From contig CAJXQC010000007.1 of NCBI GenBank assembly GCA_913058495.1, positions 62,001-126,000 of the forward strand: 64,000 bases of DNA, in the 5' to 3' direction. The DNA comes from an uncultured Balneola sp. (GTDB taxonomy: Bacteria; Bacteroidota; Rhodothermia; Balneolales; Balneolaceae). Made by a program: the position numbers and the translations under genes. Shown piece after piece: positions 53,301 through 61,009 of the stretch. How positions within the stretch are numbered: the first letter of the stretch is position 1; each line of letters starts with the position of its first letter. The notes under the pieces were generated by a model. The model ran no database searches. It was not told where the DNA came from and saw only the letters and a program-made list of their open reading frames with translations.

Positions 53301-53445
53301 CGGCGGTTTAACCATGTCTACTATCTTAATGCTTTTTGTTGTACCCAGCATTTATAATCTGATAAACAGAGGTGTCGACAACCTCGGATTTGATGCTGTT
53401 CATAAAACAGATCCACTTTTGGAAAATAATGAGGTCTCATCATGA
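50317..53445 (+). CDS. RND efflux permease 1 (HAE1-like)
   Basis: Inner-membrane proton-driven exporter, 1042 residues, 12 helices in two repeats with two large periplasmic loops. It opens SKLAVDRPITFLMTSLILIGFGIFG. TM4 carries the proton-relay Asp pair in AVGLVVDDAVVVLENIFR; the TM10 region is SGIVVNNGIVMIDYIKIL, with no Lys at the position corresponding to AcrB Lys940. It is 3 bp after the adaptor gene and overlaps a second permease by 4 bp (ATGA). No TolC-type outer-membrane gene is adjacent, so the channel must be supplied from elsewhere. Confidence 0.94.
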   Translation: MGGLSKLAVDRPITFLMTSLILIGFGIFGVLQLRLNLYPDVSFPTITIFTGYEGVAPEDMETLITRPIEENVGSISGIKRVRSLSSQGASVVKLNFNWGTDLYEAENDVRKQLGSIERSIPRDAETPLVFSYDPNQEPIIVLALTSEARSSRDLRTYATQILEQRIERVNGIASAETSGGLERQINVIIDNEKMRLYNLTIAQISTRLSAENIQVPAGQLTEGNTVYSLRTMGELKSVEQIRNTVVATREGQSLYLRDVAEVSDGIAQPVGNVRVDGEDGVIINVYRQSDANVVVAAEAVIENLEEIKKSLPADVQVEVLTNKAEFIKQSIENLLLTGVQAIILVVLILLAFLRSGRSALIIAISIPVSIVTTFAVMDFADLSLNIISLSGLTLAVGLVVDDAVVVLENIFRFREEGKGRKDAAIMGAKEVAVPVVISTLTTLVVFLPILFVPGIAGFLFRDLALTISFSLSVSSLVALTLIPMMTSQFYKDGELSIEATNKVANFFSELLNKLEKWYSEKLDKALHKSGLVVLVAIVFFVATLPIFNMLGGEFFPRVDENAFNLEVTREAGVSLLELERSIGQVESIIMKEVPEARIIVSDYGDKEGIEGADNPGGFTGAVRVELVPKNERSRSQFDIVSDLLKKLEIVPGVTIQETIQDPLSPDGENGLIVQIFGFDAEVKKNLSDGVKEKITQIDGVVSAYSTADQGRPELRLVLDRERIALVGMNTNQVATALSDAVQGNIATSFVDQGVEFEVKVELDPKQKAASTDLENIQIQTPAGEWLPLRTLARVERYTGPTNVTRINQERVIEILTELDGVDLKTASADARTILDEVEWPDGYRYALAGSAEEQAESFNFLLIAFAIAGILTYMVMASQFESLIEPFIIIFTIPLALSGVLIILGVTGTAISVTSMVGLILLSGIVVNNGIVMIDYIKILQARGIDRHKAIVQGATRRLRPILMTALTTILSMVPLALELGSGSETWSPMARTVIGGLTMSTILMLFVVPSIYNLINRGVDNLGFDAVHKTDPLLENNEVSS

Positions 53446-56400
53446 AAAAGTTCAATCTTACCGGTGGCATTTTAAACCGACCAATTACTGTGATCATGTG
53501 TACACTGATCATAGTAGGATTTGGTATTTTTTCGCTTACAAACTTAAGAGTAACTCTGTTTCCAACTCTTAATATTCCTGTATTGGCGATCTCTTCAGGT
53601 TACCAGAATGTAGCCCCTGAAGACATTGATCGGCTTATTGTCACTCCGATTGAAGGAGCTGTTTCTGCTATCGAAGGAATTGAATCTCTGGAAGCCCGGG
53701 TAAGTCGTGGAAGTGCCTTTGTAATTTTGCGCCTTTTTGAAGGAACTGATATCAGAAAAACGGAACTAAAGGTTCAAAAAGCTATTGATCAGATTCGTGC
53801 CGATTTACCTGCTCAGGCGCGCGCCCCTGCCATTTTTCAGTTTGATCCCGAAAGCAGACCTATCATGCAGTTAAGTATCAATTCCAGCCTGAGAGGCTTA
53901 GATGAATTAAGAGAGTTAGCTATTGAACTGGTAGAGCCACGCTTGGAAAGAATTGTCGGTTTGGCTTCAGCAGATACCCGCGGCGGACTTGAACGAAGGA
54001 TTTATGTTGACGTATCTCCAATGAGCCTCGCCCAACACAACATTGTTCCCCAGGATCTGGAAAGTGCAATAAGTTCAAATAATGTGCAGCTCCCGATCGG
54101 AAATATAGTAGCACAAAATATAAGTTATAGTGTAAGAGCTCAATCGTTATATCAAGATATTGAACAGATAAAGAAAACTATTATTAAAGTTTCAGATAAT
54201 GGAATTCCCATAAGAGTTGAAGATGTTGCTGACGTATCTGATGGCTTCACGGAAGTAACCAGCTTGGTTAATGTAAATGGGAATAACAGTGTTTCTGTAG
54301 AGATCCAGAAAAATTCAGATGCAAACACTTTGGATGTGGTAAAAGCAGTTGAAGAAGTAGTTCCTGAAATCAATGAAATATTACCGCCCGGTGTGGAGCT
54401 TCGAATTTTATCAGATGAAGGGCAGGCCATTGAGGATTCGGTTAATAACTTGTCTCAATCCTCGGTTATAGCTCTTTTAGTTGTTGTGTTCGTTATTTTG
54501 ATATTTATGGGAGGATGGAGAATTTCTTTAGTTGTAGCCACTTCCATTCCTGTATCCATAGCTGCCAGTTTTGCAACCATGTATGCAGCTGATCTAACGC
54601 TGAATATTTTTACGATTTCGGCATTAGCTCTCGCGATCGGACTATTGGTTGATAATGCCATCGTAGTAGCAGAAAGTGTAGCCAGAAAGTTAGAAGATGG
54701 ACTAAGTAAATTTGATGCCGCTCTTACGGGAACTAATGAAGTGGTAGGTCCTCTTCTTGGCTCTACTCTTACAACACTTGGCGTGTTTATTCCAATAACT
54801 TTGATCACCGGTATTCAGGGAATCTTCTTTAAAGAGTTTGCACTTACGATCAGCTTTGCAATTGCTATATCTTTTATTTCTTCCATTGTTCTGGTACCGG
54901 TTTTGTCAGTTTTGATACTCGACCCTGAAATGTTCAGTAAGAGAAACTTTATGTTTAAAGCGATCCATAAACTGGAAAATGGATATGGTAAAGTGTTGAG
55001 CTGGCTCCTCCTTCATAAATGGATACCCGGATTAGCTCTGATCGGTATATTATTTGGTACCGTGGTAATTTATCAGGGAATAGATAAAGAAGGATTCCCT
55101 GAAACAGATTCAGGAGAAGTGGATGTAAACGTGACCTTAACAGAAGGAACCCGCTTGGTTAAAACAGTGGAAGTGATGAAGGATTTTGAAGCACAGCTGT
55201 TACAAAAACCGGAGATTGAAACCGTTGTTTCTTCAATTGGAAGAAGTCGGTTTACTGAACAAACCAACCGCGGAAGCTTTACACTCAAACTTGTTCCACT
55301 TGAAGAAAGAGATATTACCAGTAGCGAACTTGCTGCAGCTCTTCGACAAGAGCTAACCGCTCCGGGAGTAACCATCCGAGCTTCTGTGGAAGGTGGCGGA
55401 CTTAGCTTTGGAGGAAGAGGATTCAGGTCTGGAGGTGGATCCATCAGGCTAAGTCTGATTGGTCCTGAAATGGAAGAATTACTTAAAATTTCCAAATCCA
55501 TAGAAGACAAATTGCTTGATGATCCGAATATCATTCAGGTGGATAATGGAAGAACTGACCCAACTCCGGAAATGCAATTCGTATTAGACAGAAACCGAGT
55601 AGGTTTGCTTAATTCCAGTATCAGTCAGGTTGCTAATGCGCTACGTACCCAGACATTGGGTAATCAGGCAGGTTATTTCAGAGCGGATGGGCGTGAGATT
55701 CCAATCGAAATTCGTACAGCTAAAACTGCTCTCAAATCCAGAGAAGATCTCTTTGACCTGGAGGTGTTGCAATATGAAGATCAGCGGGTTCCCGTAGTCG
55801 CTGTTGGTGAATTCGTTGAAACCAAAGGAGTGGATTCTTATCAGAAAAGAAACAGAGAAATTCTTCTCGACGTCAGCATTCAATTTACCGGTGATGCAAA
55901 CGAATATCGTGAGCTCATCACTAACTTTATTACCAACGAAGTAGTGATGCCGGAAGGTTATCGTTATGAATTTACCGGGGCAACCCGTGAAGCTCAAGAG
56001 GGTGCTCAACAGTTTCTGTTTGCAGGTTTAGCTGCTCTCGTGCTCATGTTTATGATCATGGCTTCCCTTTTCGAAAATTTCCGGGATCCTTTTGTGATCT
56101 GGTTGTGTATACCGATGGCTCTTTTTGGAGCTTTATTCTCTCTGTACATAGTTGGAAATCCGCTAAGCACTACCGGAAATATCGGGTTATTTATGCTGGT
56201 CGGAATTATTGTAAATAATGGAATTGTACTTGTTGATTATATGCATTTGAAAACGAGAGGCATGGCTTTTGACTTAAATAAAGGGTCTGAATTCTTAGAT
56301 GGGATTATTTACGCTTGTAAGCGAAGGATGCGACCTATTTTACTAACTGCTATTACAACTATTTGTTCGATGGTTCCACTTTCACTGGAACTTGGCGCCG

Positions 56401-56585
56401 GTGCAGAAATATGGTCCCCTTTAGCAAAAACTGTAATTGGAGGATTAGCTTTTGGTGTGATCTTTACTCTGTTTATCACTCCGGCTATTTCTGTTGGGTT
56501 TAAACAAGTGATCAATTGGATTAAATCTTTATTCACGAGAAATAAGTCTTCACAAAAAACGGAAATTGCACTTAGTAGTAAATAA
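53442..56585 (+). CDS. RND efflux permease 2 (HAE1-like)
   Basis: Second RND permease of 1047 residues, of similar design. It starts KKFNLTGGILNRPITVIMC and has GFGIFSLTNLRVTLFP. TM4 reads AIGLLVDNAIVVAESVAR, with Asp-Asn where the first permease has Asp-Asp. TM10 reads VGIIVNNGIVLVDYMHLK. A glycine-rich loop (GGLSFGGRGFRSGGGS) lies in the second periplasmic domain. It overlaps the first permease by 4 bp. One adaptor with two tandem permeases suggests a mixed pump like MdtBC; independent pumps sharing the adaptor are also possible. Confidence 0.94.
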   Translation: MKKFNLTGGILNRPITVIMCTLIIVGFGIFSLTNLRVTLFPTLNIPVLAISSGYQNVAPEDIDRLIVTPIEGAVSAIEGIESLEARVSRGSAFVILRLFEGTDIRKTELKVQKAIDQIRADLPAQARAPAIFQFDPESRPIMQLSINSSLRGLDELRELAIELVEPRLERIVGLASADTRGGLERRIYVDVSPMSLAQHNIVPQDLESAISSNNVQLPIGNIVAQNISYSVRAQSLYQDIEQIKKTIIKVSDNGIPIRVEDVADVSDGFTEVTSLVNVNGNNSVSVEIQKNSDANTLDVVKAVEEVVPEINEILPPGVELRILSDEGQAIEDSVNNLSQSSVIALLVVVFVILIFMGGWRISLVVATSIPVSIAASFATMYAADLTLNIFTISALALAIGLLVDNAIVVAESVARKLEDGLSKFDAALTGTNEVVGPLLGSTLTTLGVFIPITLITGIQGIFFKEFALTISFAIAISFISSIVLVPVLSVLILDPEMFSKRNFMFKAIHKLENGYGKVLSWLLLHKWIPGLALIGILFGTVVIYQGIDKEGFPETDSGEVDVNVTLTEGTRLVKTVEVMKDFEAQLLQKPEIETVVSSIGRSRFTEQTNRGSFTLKLVPLEERDITSSELAAALRQELTAPGVTIRASVEGGGLSFGGRGFRSGGGSIRLSLIGPEMEELLKISKSIEDKLLDDPNIIQVDNGRTDPTPEMQFVLDRNRVGLLNSSISQVANALRTQTLGNQAGYFRADGREIPIEIRTAKTALKSREDLFDLEVLQYEDQRVPVVAVGEFVETKGVDSYQKRNREILLDVSIQFTGDANEYRELITNFITNEVVMPEGYRYEFTGATREAQEGAQQFLFAGLAALVLMFMIMASLFENFRDPFVIWLCIPMALFGALFSLYIVGNPLSTTGNIGLFMLVGIIVNNGIVLVDYMHLKTRGMAFDLNKGSEFLDGIIYACKRRMRPILLTAITTICSMVPLSLELGAGAEIWSPLAKTVIGGLAFGVIFTLFITPAISVGFKQVINWIKSLFTRNKSSQKTEIALSSK

Positions 56586-56671
56586 TTTATATGAAACAAT
56601 AGATATTGGAACTACGAATAGCTATTCTTGTTATAGTTAGAAAGAAAGAATTTTAATTTGAGGATTTTATT

Positions 56672-56977
56672 ATGAACAAGTCAGGAAATTTTATTGCAGG
56701 TATTTTAACAGGAGCACTAGCAGGAACCGTTTTAGCACTTCTTTATGCTCCGGATACCGGAAAGAACACCAGAAATCGTCTTTCATACCAATTAAGCAGC
56801 TATAAAGATGAGCTTAACGATCTGATCGCCCAGCTAAGAGAAGAAAAACAACAACTCATCTCCGAAGCAAAAGACAAAGGCGACAAAGTAGTTCAATCAG
56901 CAAAACAAAAAGCTGATGATCTCATCAAAGAAGCTGAGACTCTTCTTGAAAGCATTGATGATGTGAAAGAAGGGTAA
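56672..56977 (+). CDS. YtxH-like small membrane protein
   Basis: A 101-residue protein with the YtxH opening (GNFIAGILTGALAGTVLALLYAPDTGKNTR, shown in part as AGTVLALLYAPDTGKNTR would be read) followed by a long, highly charged amphipathic helix (AKDKGDKVVQSAKQKADD) probably in a coiled coil. Function of the family unknown. It is 86 bp after the RND operon and followed by a terminator, so likely its own unit. Confidence 0.88.
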   Translation: MNKSGNFIAGILTGALAGTVLALLYAPDTGKNTRNRLSYQLSSYKDELNDLIAQLREEKQQLISEAKDKGDKVVQSAKQKADDLIKEAETLLESIDDVKEG

Positions 56978-57002
56978 TTCTTTTACTCTAAAAAAGAACT
57001 TT

Positions 57003-57038
57003 AAAGGATGATGTTCGCAAGGACATCATCCTTTTTTT
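57003..57038 (+). terminator. Rho-independent terminator after the YtxH gene
   Basis: Perfect 12-bp stem AAAGGATGATGT/ACATCATCCTTT with an 8-nt loop, continuing into a run of seven T. Lies 25 bp after the stop. Confidence 0.95.
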
Positions 57039-57101
57039 GTTTATACCTTGCTTTTTTAACCCCCAATCTTTAAATCTCTGTAACAAACTATTGGAGGAAG
57101 T

Positions 57102-58388
57102 ATGAGTTCACGTAAGCAGTTTATTAATCAAATTTCCGGTGGGGCACTGGCTTTTGCTTCCACTGCCTTTCTTACTAAACCTCTTTCTGACTCATTTTAT
57201 AAAGAACTGAATTCGTTTTCAGGATCAGCTTCTGATATAGCAAAAGATGAAGATTTCTGGGCTACCGTTCAGCAGGCTTTTACCGTGGATCGAAGTCTCA
57301 TAAATCTGAATAATGGCGGAGTTAGCCCTTCTCCTGAATTTGTTCAAGCGGCTATGAAGAAACATCTGGATTTCTCCAATCAGGCACCTGTTTATAATAT
57401 GTGGCGGATATTGGAACCAAGACGAGAAGGTGTCCGGCAAAGAATAGCCAGAATGTTTGGTGTGGATACTGAAGAAATTGCTCTGACCCGTAATGCTTCT
57501 GAGAGTCTCCAAATATGCCAATTAGGTATAGATCTTAAAAAAGGTGATGAAGTTCTTACTACAGATCAGGACTACCCGAGAATGATCACCACATTCCAGC
57601 AAAGGGAACGTCGCGAAGGAATTAAACTCAATCAATTCAGCATTCCCGTTCCGGCTGAAAATGATGATGAGATCGTTTCTCTGTTTGAGCAAAATATCAC
57701 TCCAAAAACCAAGCTCATTCTGATGAGCCATATTGTGAACATCTCCGGACAGATCCTACCGGTTAAAAAAGTTGTGCAAATGGCTCGCAAAAAAGGAATT
57801 CCTGTTATTGTGGATGGCGCTCATGCCTTTGCTCATTTTACTTTCAAACAAGAAGATCTGGATTGTGATTATTATACCACCAGTCTTCATAAGTGGCTGT
57901 TCGCTCCTCACGGAACAGGAATGTTGTATGTAAAGAAGGATAAGATCAAAGACCTCTGGCCTATGATGGCTGCTCCCGAAACCATGGATGAGAATATCCG
58001 GAAATTTGAAGAGATAGGTACGCATCCTGCTGCAAATTATCTAGCAATTGGTGAAGCACTTACTTTCCACGAAGGCATTGGCTCTGACAGAAAAGAAGCT
58101 CGTCTGAAATACTTGAATGATTACTGGATCGATCAGCTGATTGATAACGACCGCGTTGTCTTACATACCAGCAGAAATCCCAAATACGCTTGTGCAATTG
58201 CAACAGTAGAATTGAAAGGCATTGCACCAAATGATCTGAATTCGACTTTATGGCGGGATTATAGAATAATTACCACCCCGATCAATCATGATCAGTTCAA
58301 GGGAATACGCGTTACTCCCAATGTCTATACCACACTTGAAGAACTCGACAGATTCGTTGATGCCATCAAAGATCAGCTCAGATCCTGA
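57102..58388 (+). CDS. Class V aminotransferase-like PLP enzyme with export signal
   Basis: A 428-residue fold type I PLP enzyme of the isopenicillin-N-epimerase/cysteine-desulfurase group. The N-terminus SSRKQFINQISGGALAFAS resembles a Tat signal with Arg-Lys in place of Arg-Arg, suggesting export. Catalytic region: NNGGVSPSPEFV, TRNASESLQICQ, VDGAHAFAHF with the PLP-ring Asp, and TSLHKWLFAPHGTG with the Schiff-base Lys. The exact reaction (racemase, lyase or transaminase) is not clear. A strong terminator precedes, and the yajC promoter region follows. Confidence 0.88.
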   Translation: MSSRKQFINQISGGALAFASTAFLTKPLSDSFYKELNSFSGSASDIAKDEDFWATVQQAFTVDRSLINLNNGGVSPSPEFVQAAMKKHLDFSNQAPVYNMWRILEPRREGVRQRIARMFGVDTEEIALTRNASESLQICQLGIDLKKGDEVLTTDQDYPRMITTFQQRERREGIKLNQFSIPVPAENDDEIVSLFEQNITPKTKLILMSHIVNISGQILPVKKVVQMARKKGIPVIVDGAHAFAHFTFKQEDLDCDYYTTSLHKWLFAPHGTGMLYVKKDKIKDLWPMMAAPETMDENIRKFEEIGTHPAANYLAIGEALTFHEGIGSDRKEARLKYLNDYWIDQLIDNDRVVLHTSRNPKYACAIATVELKGIAPNDLNSTLWRDYRIITTPINHDQFKGIRVTPNVYTTLEELDRFVDAIKDQLRS

Positions 58389-58443
58389 GTATCATTAACA
58401 TTTCGATTCGCCAAAAAGCAGTGAGATTCAGTCAATAATGCCG

Positions 58444-58451
58444 TATCTTTG
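58444..58451 (+). promoter_or_regulatory. Candidate -7 box for yajC
   Basis: TATCTTTG, a perfect match to the Bacteroidota TAnnTTTG box, 30 bp before the yajC ATG. No clear -33 TTG is seen at the expected distance. Confidence 0.4.
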
Positions 58452-58481
58452 GGCTTCTAATTAACTATTAAAAATTTATAA

Positions 58482-58805
58482 ATGAGTTTACTTACGTTTT
58501 TTCTAATGGCACCACCTGCTGAAGGTGAAGGAAGTGGATATACAAGCCTTATCTTTATGGGCGCTATCTTTGTGGTTTTTTACTTTTTCATTATCCGTCC
58601 ACAAAGCAAGAAACAGAAAGAAATTCAGAACAAAGTTTCTGAAATGAAAAAGGGCGACAAAGTTGTTACTTCTTCAGGAATGATCGGTGTGCTAAATACT
58701 ATTGAAGACGACTCTGTGTTGATCGAAGTGGGTGGAAATGTCAAAATCAGATTTCTGAAATCTGCAATCAATGATGTGAATCCTAATAAGCAGGAAAAAA
58801 AGTAA
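58482..58805 (+). CDS. yajC: Preprotein translocase subunit YajC
   Basis: Accessory membrane component of the Sec translocon with SecDF. One transmembrane helix (GYTSLIFMGAIFVVFYFFII) is followed by the family hallmark RPQSKKQKEIQNKV, then MKKGDKVVTSSGMIGVLNTI and the C-terminal VRIRFLKSAINDV-like strand (NVKIRFLKSAIN). Length 107 is standard. A later Met (residue 9) is an alternative start. It is 9 bp before the ribB-type gene. Confidence 0.96.
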   Translation: MSLLTFFLMAPPAEGEGSGYTSLIFMGAIFVVFYFFIIRPQSKKQKEIQNKVSEMKKGDKVVTSSGMIGVLNTIEDDSVLIEVGGNVKIRFLKSAINDVNPNKQEKK

Positions 58806-58814
58806 TTCAGTCAA

Positions 58815-59993
58815 ATGAGTGACTCTATAAAATTTAATACCATCCCTGAAGCCATTCAAGACATTAAAAATGGCAAAATGGTTATTGTTGTCGATGATGA
58901 AGATCGTGAAAATGAAGGCGATTTTCTGATGGCGGCAGAAATGGTTTCTACCGAAGCCATTAATTTTATGGTTACTCATGGTCGTGGGTTGGTTTGTGCT
59001 CCAATCAATAAAAGCCGTGCCGAAAAGCTAAAACTTACTCACATGGTCACCGATGGCGCTGATCCTGATGAGGCTAACTTCACTATTTCTATTGATCATA
59101 AAAGATTGACAACCACGGGTATTTCTGCTGCTGATCGTGCTAACACTATTCGTGAAATAGCAAATGATGATGCCAAACCTGTGGATTTCAGAAGACCCGG
59201 ACATGTTTTTCCTCTTCTTGCTGTAGATGGCGGTGTTCTTCGCCGTGCCGGACATACCGAAGCTGCAATTGATCTTGCAAAACTAGCCGGATTAAAACCT
59301 GTTGGTATTATCTGCGAGATCATGAATGAAGATGGAGAAATGGCTCGTGTTCCGGACCTTGCTAAGATCGCAAGGAAATATGATATGAAATTCATCACCA
59401 TTAAAGATCTTATTGCATACCGTAATGAGAATGAATCTTTAGTTCATGAAGTGATGGACATCAATATGCCGACGATGTACGGTGATTTTAAGCTTAGAGC
59501 ATTCAAAGAAAACCTGACGGGCGACATCCACATGGCTCTTACAAAAGGAAGCTGGAGTAAGGAAGAACCTGTTCTCACGCGTGTTCATTCTTCTGATCTG
59601 ATCGGTGACATTTTCGGAAGTCGCTTGAATGATACCAGCGAATTGCTCCATCAGGCAATGCTTCAGGTTGAACGTGAAGGAAAAGGCGTTGTTCTGTATA
59701 TGAACAGAAATCAACGTGGTTCCGTACTTGTAAATCAACTTCGCACATTAAAGGCAATGCAGGAAGGCAACCCTGAAACAGAGGAAGAAAATAACAATCC
59801 GAAAAAAGGTGACTCCAGAGATTACGGAATCGGTGCTCAGATTCTTAAATCTTTAGGTATCTGCAAGATCCGTCTTCTGTCCAATAATCCCGTAAAAAGA
59901 ATTGGTATCAAAAGTTTTGGATTAGAGATCGTAGATCAGGTTCCTATTGATACAAGTATAGATTTTTTGGATGACGCTGTAAGAAAAAACTAG
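58815..59993 (+). CDS. ribB: RibB (DHBP synthase) fused to a degenerate GTP cyclohydrolase II domain
   Basis: Residues 1-200 are an intact 3,4-dihydroxy-2-butanone-4-phosphate synthase: VVDDEDRENEGDFLMAAE, HGRGLVCAPI, RRPGHVFPLLA and GHTEAAIDLAKLAG carry the metal and substrate residues. The C-terminal half aligns with RibA but has lost its active site: the usual SECLTGDVFGSLRCDCG, with the three zinc Cys, is SSDLIGDIFGSRLNDTS, and the RQEGRGIGL motif is NRNQRGSVL. So only the RibB half should be active, making ribulose-5-phosphate into the riboflavin C4 unit. A RibBX-like arrangement; a separate GTP cyclohydrolase is expected elsewhere. Start 9 bp after yajC. Confidence 0.93.
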   Translation: MSDSIKFNTIPEAIQDIKNGKMVIVVDDEDRENEGDFLMAAEMVSTEAINFMVTHGRGLVCAPINKSRAEKLKLTHMVTDGADPDEANFTISIDHKRLTTTGISAADRANTIREIANDDAKPVDFRRPGHVFPLLAVDGGVLRRAGHTEAAIDLAKLAGLKPVGIICEIMNEDGEMARVPDLAKIARKYDMKFITIKDLIAYRNENESLVHEVMDINMPTMYGDFKLRAFKENLTGDIHMALTKGSWSKEEPVLTRVHSSDLIGDIFGSRLNDTSELLHQAMLQVEREGKGVVLYMNRNQRGSVLVNQLRTLKAMQEGNPETEEENNNPKKGDSRDYGIGAQILKSLGICKIRLLSNNPVKRIGIKSFGLEIVDQVPIDTSIDFLDDAVRKN

Positions 59994-59997
59994 TCTT

Positions 59998-60585
59998 TTA
60001 CTTCTTAGCGATTTCCTCTACAGCTGTTTCTTCACCGGCAACTTCTACCTCTGCTGTGGGCTCTTCTTTTTGAGAAGCTGGAAGTAGTTTTTTGCTGAAG
60101 ATCAATAACGAGATGATAGATACAGATATGCCAATATCAGCTACATTAAAGATATAAGGGAAAACCGTCCAGTCATTTATCTGAAGGCTGAAATAGATAA
60201 AGTCGACTACATGACCTTCTAAAATTCCACCATTTCCTTCAACATAACCCATAAAAATTCTGTCCGCAATATTCCCAAAAGCTCCACCCAGAATCAATCC
60301 CATAAATATAAGATATCCGATGGAAGCAGTTTCAATGGATCGAAGCAAGTATATCAAAATACCGGTTACTGCCAGAATAGCTACCGAACTAACCACAATG
60401 GTTGGCAACCAGTCTATTCCCATTGCCATGCCCGGATTTTGAGTGTAATACAACCGTAACCAGCCCTCTATAATAATCTTATTATGAAGCTCCGGAGATG
60501 TTCGGATAATGTATTTTGTGATCTGATCGAGAGCCAACACAATTACTGCCGGCGTCAAAAGTGCAACAAGTTTATTTCGATTCAA
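59998..60585 (-). CDS. lspA: Lipoprotein signal peptidase
   Basis: Membrane aspartic protease that cleaves prolipoproteins ahead of the lipidated Cys. Four helices are visible; the catalytic Asp residues are in GAFGNIADRIFMGYV and FNVADIGIS, and YTQNPGMAMG is the usual substrate-proximal motif (NxGxAxG). The C-terminal extension after residue 165 is Glu/Val-rich and not conserved. It starts 15 bp downstream of the DksA-like gene and its stop lies 4 bp from that of the convergent ribB-type gene. The window contains many lipoproteins for it to process. Confidence 0.95.
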   Translation of the reverse strand: MNRNKLVALLTPAVIVLALDQITKYIIRTSPELHNKIIIEGWLRLYYTQNPGMAMGIDWLPTIVVSSVAILAVTGILIYLLRSIETASIGYLIFMGLILGGAFGNIADRIFMGYVEGNGGILEGHVVDFIYFSLQINDWTVFPYIFNVADIGISVSIISLLIFSKKLLPASQKEEPTAEVEVAGEETAVEEIAKK

Positions 60586-60600
60586 GACGTATGCTTTAAT

Positions 60601-60999
60601 TTATCTGCGCTTCAGTTTTGCATCAATACTTAGCTGTGTATGTGGTACGGCTTCCAATCTTCCTTTAGCAATTTTCTTTCCTGTAACTTTACACACTCCG
60701 TATGTTTTATTATCAATACGTTTGATAGCATCATCAAGGTATTTGATAAATTTTCGTGTACGATTCAGTAACACGTATGTTTTTTCACGTTCTTGCGCAT
60801 CAGTACCTGCATCCGCCATATGAAAAGAATATGCCGACTCGTCTGATGCATTCTCCATGCTTTCACGCAGTGATTTCTGAAGCGTGTTCAGTTCATCTTC
60901 TGAATCTTTTAGTTTCTTTTCGATTATTCCACGAAAATATTCCAGTTCTTTGTCGCTATAAGGAGATACTCTTTCCTCTGTGTTTGATTTATCAGCCAT
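60601..60999 (-). CDS. TraR/DksA-like protein without an intact zinc finger
   Basis: A 132-residue helical protein of the DksA family, which acts at the RNA polymerase secondary channel. A long coiled-coil region (LEYFRGIIEKKLKDSEDELNTL and onward) leads to MADAGTDAQEREKTYVLLNR, the acidic tip region, then TYGVCKVTGKKIAKGRLEAVPH, where only one of four zinc Cys remains. Such Cys-poor forms are familiar to me from Bacteroidota and may be structurally stable without zinc. The ATG at 60999 (MADKSNTEER) is chosen; a longer reading overlaps ileS. It lies between ileS and lspA, an order common in bacteria. Confidence 0.88.
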   Translation of the reverse strand: MADKSNTEERVSPYSDKELEYFRGIIEKKLKDSEDELNTLQKSLRESMENASDESAYSFHMADAGTDAQEREKTYVLLNRTRKFIKYLDDAIKRIDNKTYGVCKVTGKKIAKGRLEAVPHTQLSIDAKLKRR

Positions 61000-61009
61000 A
61001 ACTTTATCC

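Noticed and set aside
55073-55534. Minus-strand 153-residue ORF within the second RND permease
   Set aside because: Ser-rich shadow of a strongly supported gene in the opposite frame, with no domain or start signal.
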